From: Amycolatopsis rubida
Lineage (GTDB): Bacteria > Actinomycetota > Actinomycetes > Mycobacteriales > Pseudonocardiaceae
DNA: 64,000 bases
Reading direction: 5' to 3'
Assembly (NCBI RefSeq): GCF_900115345.1
Contig: NZ_FOWC01000002.1
Coordinates: 372,001-436,000, forward strand
Shown here piece after piece: positions 31,985 through 39,783 of the stretch. Position numbers and translations under genes: made by a program. The notes under the pieces are model-generated. The model did not search any database, had not been told where the DNA came from, and was given only the letters and a program-made list of their open reading frames with translations. Each line of letters begins with the position of its first letter. The first letter of the stretch is position 1.

Positions 31985-32440
31985 TCAGTCCTGCGCCAGC
32001 CGGGTGAGCATCCGGGAGAAAACGCGGCCGAGCAGCTCCAGCTCGGGGCCGCTGACCTGGTCGAAGAAATACCGGCGCACGAGTTCGCCGTGCTGCTGCC
32101 TGGCCGCCGCGACCGCCGCGCGCCCGGCTTCGGTGAGCCGGACGTTCGCCCCGCGCGCGTCCTCGGTGCAGTTCTCCCGCGTGACCAGCCCGCGCTTGCA
32201 CATCCGGCTCACGTGATGCGACAGCCGGCTGCGGTCCCATTCGACGGTCGCGCCGAGTTCGCGCATCCGCAGCACGCCGTCCGGTTCGTTCGCGAGCGGG
32301 ACGAGGAGGGCGTAGTCGGCTCCGGAGATCCCGGCGTCGCGCTCCAGCTGCCGGTCGAGCGCGCTGCCGAGCGCCCGCTGCACGCGCTGGTAGGAACACC
32401 AGACCTCGGCCTCGCGCCGGTCGGTCGCCACGTCCGCCAT
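31985..32440 (-). CDS. MarR-family transcriptional regulator
   Basis: A 151-residue MarR protein. The winged helix lies at residues 35-105 (DYALLVPLANEPDGVLRMRELGATVEWDRSRLSHHVSRMCKRGLVTRENC, then GANVRLTEAGRAAV wing). The TAGAAT box ending 6 bases before the ATG points to a leaderless start. It is upstream of the FAD-monooxygenase on the same strand and divergent from the methyltransferase at 32496, so it may control both. Confidence 0.9.
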   Translation of the reverse strand: MADVATDRREAEVWCSYQRVQRALGSALDRQLERDAGISGADYALLVPLANEPDGVLRMRELGATVEWDRSRLSHHVSRMCKRGLVTRENCTEDARGANVRLTEAGRAAVAAARQQHGELVRRYFFDQVSGPELELLGRVFSRMLTRLAQD

Positions 32441-32495
32441 CCGGTGATTCTACAAAGACAAGGCGGGATTTCGCGCCGGTGCGTAAGTGGGGAGA

Positions 32496-33311
32496 GTGAC
32501 CAGGTCCGCGCAAGAAACCTTCTTTCGTGCCTTCCACGCAAGCCATCCGGCGGTGACGTCGCGCGCGTTCGGCGACGGCCGAAGCGCCGACGGACGGTCG
32601 AGTTACGAGCTTCTCCGGGACGAGATCACCGCTCCGGGACGTGTGCTCGATCTGGCCTGCGGCGACGGATTTCTGCTCGAACTCCTTTCCTCGGCGGGAC
32701 ATCAGGCGGTCGGGGTCGATGTGTCGAGCACGGATCTGGCTCTGGCCAAGAAGCGTTCGACGACAGTGGCGGAAGGCCGGGCACAGCGACTGCCGTTCGC
32801 GGACCACGCGTTCGATGCCTGCGTGTCGCACATGGCGTTCATGCTGATGACTGACATCGACGAGGTGTCCGCGGAGCTGGCCCGCGTGCTCCGGACGGGC
32901 GGGCAGCTCTCTCTCGTCCTCGGCGGCGGGGCGGCCGGAGACGGGGCTCGTGCCCTGTTCGGCAAGCTGCTGCGGGAAATCCTCGCCGACGTCCCGGCCG
33001 AACAGCGGTTGCCTCCGCTCGGCGACAAGCGCACCCGGACCCGGGCCGGGCTGGACGAAATTCTCGTTCCGGCCGGATTCGCTCCCGTTCAGTGGCGCGT
33101 CGAGACGATCGACGTCAGCGGTCCGCTCGATCAGGTCTGGGAGTTCGTGTCGACCTTCTACAACCTCTTCCCTCTCGGCGAACCCGCTTGCCAGGCGCTG
33201 AAAACCGCTTTTCTCTCCCAGGCTCCGGCACTGACCCGGCCCGACGGGCTGATTCCGCTTGTCTTCCCAGTACAGCTGGCCAGCACCCACACTGTCCACA
33301 AAGGACAGTAA
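32496..33311 (+). CDS. Class I SAM-dependent methyltransferase (paralogue 3)
   Basis: A 271-residue methyltransferase clearly related to the tandem pair at 3576-5230. It shares RVLDLACGDGFLLELL, GVDVSS, GRAQRLPFADHAFDACVSHMAFMLM and the C-terminal LDEILVPAGFAPVQW. The Gly of motif I is changed to Ala. GTG 32496 is chosen over GTG 32487 because the N-terminus then aligns with both paralogues (VTRSAQETFF with MTSAAESYL). It starts 55 bp from the divergent MarR gene, its probable regulator. Confidence 0.88.
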   Translation: MTRSAQETFFRAFHASHPAVTSRAFGDGRSADGRSSYELLRDEITAPGRVLDLACGDGFLLELLSSAGHQAVGVDVSSTDLALAKKRSTTVAEGRAQRLPFADHAFDACVSHMAFMLMTDIDEVSAELARVLRTGGQLSLVLGGGAAGDGARALFGKLLREILADVPAEQRLPPLGDKRTRTRAGLDEILVPAGFAPVQWRVETIDVSGPLDQVWEFVSTFYNLFPLGEPACQALKTAFLSQAPALTRPDGLIPLVFPVQLASTHTVHKGQ

Positions 33312-33391
33312 ACCCGCACTAGTGGCACCCGGCACCTTCTGGCAAGATCGAAGGCTCTGACGTCTCCAGTTCACGCCGAAGGGGCAGGGCA

Positions 33392-34876
33392 TTGGGTCTG
33401 GGCAGGAAACTGGCCGTCGCCGCCACCGCGGTCACCGCGGCGACGGCGTTGTTCACCGCGGCACCGGCGAACGCCGCTCCCGCGGCCATCGACTGGAAAC
33501 CGTGTCCTACCGGGCAGGGAGCCGAATGCGGCAAGCTCACCGTGCCGCTCGACTGGGACCGTCCCGGCGACGGCACGATTCAGCTCGCGCTCGCGCGGCG
33601 CAAGGCCACCGATCCCGCGCACCGGATCGGCTCGGTGCTCATGGATCCCGGCGGGCCGGGTGGTGCGGGCGCGGGCGAGGTGCAGAGCGGCTGGACGCTG
33701 TCGCCGAAGGTCGCCGCGCGGTTCGACACGGTCGGGTTCGATCCGCGCGGGGTCGGGGAAAGCACCGCGATCAAGTGCGGGCTCGACGAGCTCACCGCGA
33801 AAAACCCGGTGCTGCCGAAGGATTCCGGCGAATTCCGGCAGCTGCTCGCGTACAACCGCGCGCTCGGGCGCAGCTGCGACCGGATCACCGGGCCGCTCGC
33901 CAGCCGTTCGGACACCCGCGGCGTCGTGCGCGACATGGACGCGATCCGTGCCGCGCTCGGCGACAAGAAGCTCACCTACTACGGCGTTTCCTACGGCACG
34001 CTGATGGGCCAGCAGTACGCCGAGGCGTACCCGGACCGGGTGCGCGCGCTCGTGCTGGACAGCAACATGGACCACTCGATCCGCAGCACCTGGGAGTTCC
34101 TGAAGACGGAAACCCAGGCCACGCAGGAGCTGTTCGAGCAGTTCACCGGCTGGTGCGACCGGACGCCGTCGTGCGCGCTGCACGACCAGGACGTCAGCGC
34201 GGTGGTGGCCGGCCTGTACGCCCGCGCCGAACGCGGCGAACTCGGCACCCCGGACGACCGGCTCGACCCGATGGCGTTCGTCGGCCTGATCTCGCAGAAC
34301 TTCTACGGCCCCACCTGGGGCAAGCTCGCGAAGAGCCTGGTCGACCTGCGCGACGGGAAACCGGCCGAGGCGTCCTTCGGCAAGGACGACATCCCCATTC
34401 CGAACCCGTTCAACAGCATCTTCTGCTCCGACTGGCGGCTGCCGGTCACCAGCTATCCGCAACTCGACAGCTACCGGCGCGCGCTCGCCAGGGTGTCGCC
34501 TGACCTGCACTTCTCGCCGCTGGGCTGGAGCGCGGCGGCGGGCTGCGCCGGCTGGCCGAGCCCGGTGCGCAACCCGCAGCATCCGCTGTCGGTCCGGCCG
34601 GGCGTGCCGATGTTGATGCTGAACAGCCGTTACGACCCGGCCACGCCGTACGGCTGGGCGGTGCGCGCGTCGCAGCAGTCCGGTGCTCCGCTGCTCACCT
34701 ACGAGGGCTGGGGCCACGGCGCGTACTTCAAGAAGAGCCAGTGCGTCACCGACGCCGCGGACGCCTTCCTGATCGACGGCACGAGCCCGGGTCGCGGCAA
34801 GCACTGCCCGGCGGTCGAGCCGAGTGTTCAGTCCAGGATGGACGGTGTGCGGCCACCGGCTACCCAGCTGTACTGA
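33392..34876 (+). CDS. Secreted alpha/beta-hydrolase, tripeptidyl-aminopeptidase-like (SlpD/SlpE/TAP)
   Basis: A 494-residue exported protein. A Sec signal peptide is at residues 1-29 (RKLAVAATAVTAATALFTAAPANAA), followed by IDWKPCP, ECGKLTVPLDWDRP, the oxyanion segment MDPGGPGGAGAG, the nucleophile elbow YGVSYGTLMGQQYA, and the triad Asp and His in NSRYDPATP and EGWGHGAYF. This is the layout of Streptomyces tripeptidyl aminopeptidases of the S33-like group. Paired Cys residues suit an extracellular enzyme. The start is TTG 33392 with AAGGGGCAGG upstream; no better in-frame start exists. It is closed by a strong terminator. Confidence 0.9.
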   Translation: MGLGRKLAVAATAVTAATALFTAAPANAAPAAIDWKPCPTGQGAECGKLTVPLDWDRPGDGTIQLALARRKATDPAHRIGSVLMDPGGPGGAGAGEVQSGWTLSPKVAARFDTVGFDPRGVGESTAIKCGLDELTAKNPVLPKDSGEFRQLLAYNRALGRSCDRITGPLASRSDTRGVVRDMDAIRAALGDKKLTYYGVSYGTLMGQQYAEAYPDRVRALVLDSNMDHSIRSTWEFLKTETQATQELFEQFTGWCDRTPSCALHDQDVSAVVAGLYARAERGELGTPDDRLDPMAFVGLISQNFYGPTWGKLAKSLVDLRDGKPAEASFGKDDIPIPNPFNSIFCSDWRLPVTSYPQLDSYRRALARVSPDLHFSPLGWSAAAGCAGWPSPVRNPQHPLSVRPGVPMLMLNSRYDPATPYGWAVRASQQSGAPLLTYEGWGHGAYFKKSQCVTDAADAFLIDGTSPGRGKHCPAVEPSVQSRMDGVRPPATQLY

Positions 34877-34880
34877 GCAA

Positions 34881-34923
34881 CGAAAAAGCGGGGCCCTGAT
34901 CGGATCAGTGCCCCGCTTTTTCG
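34881..34923 (+). terminator. Strong bidirectional terminator
   Basis: A perfect 14-bp stem CGAAAAAGCGGGGC (34881-34894) and GCCCCGCTTTTTCG (34910-34923) with a 15-base loop that itself contains CTGATC-GGATCAG pairing. A/T runs on both outer sides allow termination in both directions between the convergent genes. Confidence 0.92.
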
Positions 34924-34936
34924 TGGCTGCGGCCGC

Positions 34937-35344
34937 TCAGTAGTCGTCACGCCCGGTGAACTGCTGTTCCAGCAGCTCGGCCGAACCGGCGACGAGTTCG
35001 AGCGGATCGGTGAACTCGTTGAGGTCGAGGTTCAGCAGCGGCAGCGAATGGCGCAGCACGAGGTGCTCGCCCATCACCACGAGCCCGCCGACCACCAGCG
35101 TCTGGCCTACCTCGCTCAGCACGGTGAGCAGATCGACCTCGTCCACGCGGGCGAACGGGGTCGCGATCTGCACCCAGTCCTCGCGCTGGTCGAAGATCTC
35201 CCTGGCGATCACCACGACCTGCGCCCGCCCGGTCGTCTCCGCGTCGTCGCCGAACAGGACCCGGATCCGGATCTCGCCCGGGTCGTCCCGGATCACCCGG
35301 TAGGTCTGCCTGATGTAGGCGACCAGGTCATTCCACTGCGCCAC
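34937..35344 (-). CDS. YbjN/T3SS-chaperone-like protein
   Basis: A 135-residue protein, starting VAQWNDLVAYIRQTYRV. It contains ETTGRAQVVVIAREIFDQREDWVQIATPFARV and ALRHSLPLLNLDLNEF-like segments (LRHSLPLLNLD). This beta-alpha pattern and the LVVGGLVVMGEHLVLRHSLPL stretch resemble the YbjN/type III secretion chaperone-like fold found in many actinobacterial single-domain proteins. GTG 35344 is chosen because GGGAGGAA lies 6 bases upstream. The function is unknown. Confidence 0.7.
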   Translation of the reverse strand: MAQWNDLVAYIRQTYRVIRDDPGEIRIRVLFGDDAETTGRAQVVVIAREIFDQREDWVQIATPFARVDEVDLLTVLSEVGQTLVVGGLVVMGEHLVLRHSLPLLNLDLNEFTDPLELVAGSAELLEQQFTGRDDY

Positions 35345-35409
35345 GCGCTTCCTCCCGTTGGTAGGCAACGAAGATCAGCGTAGCGGGACAACCAGTGCGG
35401 CAGCGGGCG

Positions 35410-36798
35410 TCAGAGCAACTTCCACGCTCCGGTGAGCGCCTCGCGCAGGATCTGCTCCATCTCGTCGAACTGCGGCTGGTCGCAGATCAGCGGCGGCGAC
35501 AGCTGGACCACCGGCTCGGCGCGGTCGTCGGCGCGGCAGTAGAGACCGCCTTCGAACAGTGCGTTCGAGAGATAACCGCGCAAAATGCGTTCCGATTCCC
35601 CGGCGGTGAAGGTCTCCTTGGTCGCTTTGTCCTTGACGAGTTCGATGCCGTAGAAGAAACCGGTGCCGCGCACGTCGCCGACGATCGGCAGATCGGTCAG
35701 CCGGTCGAGGGTCGCCCGGAAGGCGGTTTCCTTGTCCAGTACATGGCCGTAAAGGTTCTCGCGCTCGATGAGGTCGAGGTTGGCCAGCGCGACCGCGCAC
35801 GAAACCGGGTGCCCGCCGTAGGTCGAGCCGTGCATGAAGGTCGCCTCGCCGCCGGCGAACGGCTCCATCAGCCGGTCGCTCGCGAGCACCGCGCCGAGCG
35901 GGGCGTAGCCCGAGGTCAGCCCCTTGGCGGTGGTGATGATGTCCGGCTGGTAGCCGTACCGTTTGGCCGCGAAGTCGTAGCCGACCCGGCCGAAGGCGCA
36001 AATCACCTCGTCGGACACCAGCAGCACGTCGTGTTTGTCGCAAATCTCGCGAACCCGCTCGAAATAACCCGGCGGCGGGACAAAGCAGCCACCGGTGTTT
36101 TGCACGGGTTCGAGGAATACCGCGGCGACAGTGTCCGCGCCCTCGAATTCGATCGCTTGCTCGATTTGGTCAGCAGCCCACCGGCCGTAAGCCTGGTAAT
36201 CGTCGGCATGTTCGGGTGCCCGATAGAAGTTCGTGTTCGGCACGCGCAGCGTACTCGGCACGAGCGGCTCGAAATCTGCCTTCGCCCCAGGAATTCCGGT
36301 GATCGAAAGTGCGCCCTGCGACGTGCCGTGATACGCCAGCGCGCGGCTGATCACCTTGTGTTTGGCGGGTTTTCCGGTCAGCTTGAAATACTGCTTCGCG
36401 AGCTTCCACGCCGTTTCCACGGATTCGCCGCCGCTCACGGTGAAGAAAACGCGGTTAAGGTCGCCCGGCGACGCGGCGGCAAGGCGTTCGGCCAGTTCGA
36501 GCGCGGGTGGATGCGCGTGGCCCCAAAGCGGGAAGTACGCGAGCTGCTTCGTTTGGCGCGCAGCGGCTTCGGCCAGTTCCTCGCGACCGTGGCCGACCTG
36601 CACCGCGAACAGCCCCGCGAGGCCGTCGAGGTAGCGCTTGCCGGTGTCGTCCCAGATGTAGGTGCCCTCGCCGCGCACGATCACCGGGATGTCGGCGGTG
36701 TCGGCGCGGCTGTGGCGCGTGAAGTGCAGCCAGAGGTTGTCGCGTGCGGCAGTGCCCGAGCCGGTGGTGATCCCGGCGGGTTCGGCGGTCGTGGTCAT
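35410..36798 (-). CDS. Class III omega-aminotransferase (putrescine/beta-alanine-pyruvate type)
   Basis: A 462-residue PLP aminotransferase of class III. Visible are RYLDGLAGLFAVQVGHGR, FFTVSGGESVETAWKLAKQY, the PLP-stacking Asp in SDEVICAFGRVGYDFAAKRYG, and the Schiff-base Lys292 in TTAKGLTSGYAPLGAV. The family (aspartate aminotransferase family protein) converts omega-amino acids or diamines to semialdehydes. ATG 36798 follows GAGGAG. An Lrp/AsnC regulator gene lies upstream on the same strand, and an amino-acid permease diverges from that, indicating a catabolic unit for an amine or beta/gamma-amino acid such as GABA or putrescine. Confidence 0.9.
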   Translation of the reverse strand: MTTTAEPAGITTGSGTAARDNLWLHFTRHSRADTADIPVIVRGEGTYIWDDTGKRYLDGLAGLFAVQVGHGREELAEAAARQTKQLAYFPLWGHAHPPALELAERLAAASPGDLNRVFFTVSGGESVETAWKLAKQYFKLTGKPAKHKVISRALAYHGTSQGALSITGIPGAKADFEPLVPSTLRVPNTNFYRAPEHADDYQAYGRWAADQIEQAIEFEGADTVAAVFLEPVQNTGGCFVPPPGYFERVREICDKHDVLLVSDEVICAFGRVGYDFAAKRYGYQPDIITTAKGLTSGYAPLGAVLASDRLMEPFAGGEATFMHGSTYGGHPVSCAVALANLDLIERENLYGHVLDKETAFRATLDRLTDLPIVGDVRGTGFFYGIELVKDKATKETFTAGESERILRGYLSNALFEGGLYCRADDRAEPVVQLSPPLICDQPQFDEMEQILREALTGAWKLL

Positions 36799-36898
36799 GG
36801 CTCCTCGAAACGGGCCTCGAAGCTGCCGGCGCGCACTGTGGCGCACCGGCCGGACCTCTCGGTTATCGCACGAGCCGACGCCGATTGGCAAGCGGATC

Positions 36899-36924
36899 AG
36901 TCGTTGATACCACACACAACGACT
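36899..36924. promoter_or_regulatory. Probable Lrp-type operator AGTCGTTG-N10-CAACGACT
   Basis: A perfect 8-bp inverted repeat, AGTCGTTG (36899-36906) and CAACGACT (36917-36924), with A/C-rich spacer. It sits 100 bp upstream of the aminotransferase ATG and just downstream of the Lrp stop. Related words CAACG and GTTGACAACG recur at about 37549 and 37576, upstream of the permease. It is an expected site for the Lrp/AsnC regulator encoded next to it. Confidence 0.65.
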
Positions 36925-36966
36925 AATTTAGGCTGTCTCATCCGGACAGACCTTCGGATTTCGTCG

Positions 36967-37452
36967 TCACCGGCGGTGCGTGCCCCACTCGTACGACTGC
37001 TTCCGCAGCTTGAGGTACACGAGCGTCTCCGCGGTGCGCACTCCGGGCAGCGTCCGGATGCGGTTGGAGATCACGTCGAGCAGTGCCTCATCGTCGGCGC
37101 AGAGCACCTCGCACAGCACGTCGAAGCGGCCGGCGCAGAGCACGACGTAGTCGATCTCGTCCATTTCGGCCAGTGCGTCGGCGACCGGATCGAGCGGGCC
37201 GTCGACGGTGATCGCGACCATCGCCTGGCGGAAAAGCCCGACCTGCAAGGGATCCGACACCGCGACGATCTGGATGACGCCCGAATCGGACAGTCGCTGC
37301 ACCCGCTGGCGGACCGCCGCCTCGGACAATCCGACCGCCTTGCCGATCGTGGCGTACGGCCGCCGTCCGTCCTCTTGCAACTGCGCGATGATCTGCTTCG
37401 AAATGTCGTCGACCACCGGCGGCGCCGGCCGGTTCGGGTCCTGGCTCTGCAT
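36967..37452 (-). CDS. Lrp/AsnC-family transcriptional regulator
   Basis: A 161-residue Lrp/AsnC protein. The N-terminal helix-turn-helix is DDISKQIIAQLQEDGRRPYATIGKAVGLSEAAVRQRVQRLSDSGVIQIVAV. The C-terminal RAM ligand domain covers about 85-155 (YVVLCAGRFDVLCEVLCADDEALLDVI; RTLPGVRTAETLVYLKLRKQSYEW). It lies between the aminotransferase it presumably controls and the divergent permease. This trio is a common amine-utilisation arrangement in actinomycetes. ATG 37452 gives the usual length. Confidence 0.92.
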   Translation of the reverse strand: MQSQDPNRPAPPVVDDISKQIIAQLQEDGRRPYATIGKAVGLSEAAVRQRVQRLSDSGVIQIVAVSDPLQVGLFRQAMVAITVDGPLDPVADALAEMDEIDYVVLCAGRFDVLCEVLCADDEALLDVISNRIRTLPGVRTAETLVYLKLRKQSYEWGTHRR

Positions 37453-37637
37453 CCCGGGATCATCGCGGGTCGACCCTGTCGCAGGCAACCGTGGGCGTGG
37501 CAAGCGGTCGCCCTGAGTGTCCAGATGGACCGTCTGCCGGGGTTCCGAGCAACGGATTTCGTCGTCTTTCCGGCGTTGACAACGGCAAACCCGTCCTGTT
37601 CCCTCCGTCGAATTCCAGCGCCGACGGAGGGAGCCCC

Positions 37638-39023
37638 ATGCCGCCTCATCCAGTCCCCGTCCAGACCGACCCTGCCGTCGGTTCGCCCGCGCCCCGCTCG
37701 CTGACCAGATCGATCGGGGTCGGCGGCGGCACCCTGCTGACGCTGAGCTGTGTGACTCCCGCGTCGTCGTTGTTCGTTCTCGTCCCGCCGCTGTTCGGTT
37801 CGCTCGGCACCGGCACCGCGCTGGCCATCGGGCTCGCCGTGCTGCTGTGCGTGGGGATCGCGTTCTGCTATTCCGAGCTCGGCACGCTGGTGCCGAGCTC
37901 GGGCGGCGAGTACGCCATGGTGTCCACCGTGGTCAGCCGGTTCGCCGGGTGGATCACGTTCATGCTGTCGTTCATCGTGATCCTGGTGGTGCCGCCGATC
38001 ATCGCGCTCGGAGTCGCCGGCTACCTGGCGGTGCTCGGGCACGTCGATCCGTCCGTGGCGGGTGCGCTGGTGATGCTGGCGGCCACCGGGATGGGCCTGG
38101 TGAACCTGCGGTCGAATGCGTGGCTGACCGGGATCTTCCTGGTGATCGAGATCCTCGCGATCGTCGTGGTGTCCGTGCTCGGGTTCGCCCACACCGACCG
38201 CCCGGCCGCGGTGCTCGGGCGACCCAGCATGGACGGCGTGCATCCGATCGCGCTGGTCTCGGTGGTCGCCGGGCTGGCGGTCGCGTTGTTCGTGGTGCAG
38301 GGGTTCTCGACCGCGGTGTACCTGGCGGAGGAGATGCGCGAGCCGCACAAGACGGTCTCGCGGACCGTGTTCTGGACGCTCGGTATCAGCGCGGTCGTGA
38401 TCCTGGTGCCGGTCGTCGCGATCACGCTGGGCGTGCCGGACCTCGCGATCCTGCAGAACCTCGACCTGACCGCGCTCGTGGTGAGCTGGAGCAGTTCGGC
38501 CTTCGGCACCGTCGTGAGCCTGTGCATCGCGGCGGCGATCGTGAACGCGGTGATCGTGATGGTGATCCAGAACTCGCGCGTGCTGTACGCGTCGGGGCGG
38601 GATCGCGCTTGGCCGGAGCCGGTGAATCGCGCGTTGAGCGTGGTGAGTCCGCGGTTTGGCGCGCCCTGGGTGGCGACGCTCGTAGTCGGCGTCTCGGAAG
38701 CGGTGCTGTGCTTTGTGCCGGTGGAAACGCTGAGCGGTGTGACCGGGGTGGCCGTGGTCGCGCTGTACCTGGCGATTTCGGTGAGCGTGCTGTGGGCGCG
38801 GCGGCCAGCACACCGGCGTCCGCAGGTATGGCGGATGCCGGGATGGCCGGTGGTGCCCGTTGCGGCGGTGCTGGCGCTCGGCTACGTACTGGTGTCGCAG
38901 AGCCTGCTGGACCTGGCGATTACCGCCGGGGTGCTGGTGGTTTCGGCCGGGTACTGGTGGGGCTACCTGCGGCGGCGGCCGGATCGGTGGCTGGTGACGA
39001 TTCCCTCACCCGTACCCGGGTGA
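37638..39023 (+). CDS. APC-family amino acid/polyamine permease
   Basis: A 461-residue transporter with about twelve transmembrane segments. It has the APC-type first helix with GVGGGTLLTLSCVTPASSLFVLVP, FCYSELGTLVPSSGGEYAMVS, and FSTAVYLAEEMREPHKTVSRTVFWTL (the conserved E-E-x-x-x-P loop). It is inferred to import the amine or amino acid that the neighbouring aminotransferase degrades. ATG 37638 follows GGAGGGAG. It is divergent from the Lrp gene. Confidence 0.9.
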   Translation: MPPHPVPVQTDPAVGSPAPRSLTRSIGVGGGTLLTLSCVTPASSLFVLVPPLFGSLGTGTALAIGLAVLLCVGIAFCYSELGTLVPSSGGEYAMVSTVVSRFAGWITFMLSFIVILVVPPIIALGVAGYLAVLGHVDPSVAGALVMLAATGMGLVNLRSNAWLTGIFLVIEILAIVVVSVLGFAHTDRPAAVLGRPSMDGVHPIALVSVVAGLAVALFVVQGFSTAVYLAEEMREPHKTVSRTVFWTLGISAVVILVPVVAITLGVPDLAILQNLDLTALVVSWSSSAFGTVVSLCIAAAIVNAVIVMVIQNSRVLYASGRDRAWPEPVNRALSVVSPRFGAPWVATLVVGVSEAVLCFVPVETLSGVTGVAVVALYLAISVSVLWARRPAHRRPQVWRMPGWPVVPVAAVLALGYVLVSQSLLDLAITAGVLVVSAGYWWGYLRRRPDRWLVTIPSPVPG

Positions 39024-39105
39024 GGACGGACAGCTCGGTCGGGCGCAGTGCCGCCGCGATCCCCTCTGGCGCGCAGGAGGGCGGCCATCGATAAGTTCCG
39101 GGGGC

Positions 39106-39402
39106 TTACCCGCTGATCGCGTGGCGAGTTTGGCTGATCGTTTCCTCGGTGCGGTCCATCGTGACGCCGAGCCAGCTGACCAGCGCCGGGCGGTCGGGGT
39201 CGAATCCGCCTTGGCCGAGGTGGCCGGTCAGCGACTGCTCTTGCCGGTATCGGCTAGCAGTCTTTGCTTGCAGCGCCGGGTGGCGGGTTTGTCCACTTCG
39301 AACACGCGGGCGTGGCTGGCTCCGCGGTAGGCGTAGAAATCGAGTTCTGCGCCGAGAATCACGTATTGCTCGACGCCCATTTCCGTGTAGCTCAGCGGTT
39401 CC
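39106..39402 (-). pseudogene. Remnant of a TIGR00027-type SAM-dependent methyltransferase
   Basis: Two pieces of a SAM-dependent methyltransferase (TIGR00027, leucine-carboxyl-methyltransferase-like fold) lie in different frames. The first, about 39402 to 39231, reads GVEQYVILGAELDFYAYR and ARVFEVDKPATRRCKQRLLAD, then stops at 39228. The second, about 39236 to 39109, reads GFDPDRPALVSWLGVTM and ends at TAA 39106. Intact members have about 30 residues between these blocks and a further 80-100 residues on each side. Gly of the GAGLD motif is Glu (GAELD). No start codon in frame precedes the first block. It is a decayed gene. Confidence 0.8.
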
Positions 39403-39420
39403 GCTTCGGCAACGGAGGGA

Positions 39421-39782
39421 TCAACTGGCGAGGGCGATTGTGTAGAGAGCGAACGGTTCGCCTCGGTGCGGGACATCGTCGCGGTAGGTGAAGCCGAGCC
39501 GCTCCATCACCGCACGGGAACGGACGTTGTGCACCTCGGTGAAGGCGACGACTTCCGCCGCGCCGAGTTCTCGTGCCCGGGCCAGCGAGGCCGATTTCGG
39601 TGGCGAGGAGTTCTCCGGATTCCCGGTGCCGGGCCAGCCATTTGCCGACACGGTCGAGCTTCCGCGTCGGCGCGGGTCCATTCGCCGTACCAGCGGGCGA
39701 TGCCGGGGTCCAGATGCAGCCGGTACAACTCGTCGGCGAGGTCCGGACCGATCGGGGTGAGGCGCAGGCGTTCGGTTTCCAA
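39421..39782 (-). pseudogene. Frameshifted, internally deleted GNAT acetyltransferase gene
   Basis: Three frames must be joined to recover a RimJ/RimL-like GNAT. The ATG-initiated part METERLRLTPIGPDLADELYRLHLD is followed, after one shift, by VGKWLARHRESGE and LLATEIGLAG, and after another shift by ARELGAAEVVAFTEVHN and SRAVMERLGFTYRDD to TGA 39421. About 35 codons that should carry the beta-4 strand and the acetyl-CoA loop are missing between RESGE and LLATEIG. The total of about 120 codons compares with about 170 in intact members. It directly follows rho (2 bases) on the same strand. Confidence 0.8.
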
Positions 39783-39783
39783 C

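Noticed and set aside
37071-38813. A 580-codon minus-strand frame
   Set aside because: Antisense to the permease and out of frame with the Lrp gene; His/Arg/Asp-rich shadow.
39106-39402. An intact small minus-strand gene of 82 codons (39228-39476)
   Set aside because: Its recognisable part is an internal fragment of a larger methyltransferase whose continuation lies in another frame, so it is better read as a pseudogene.
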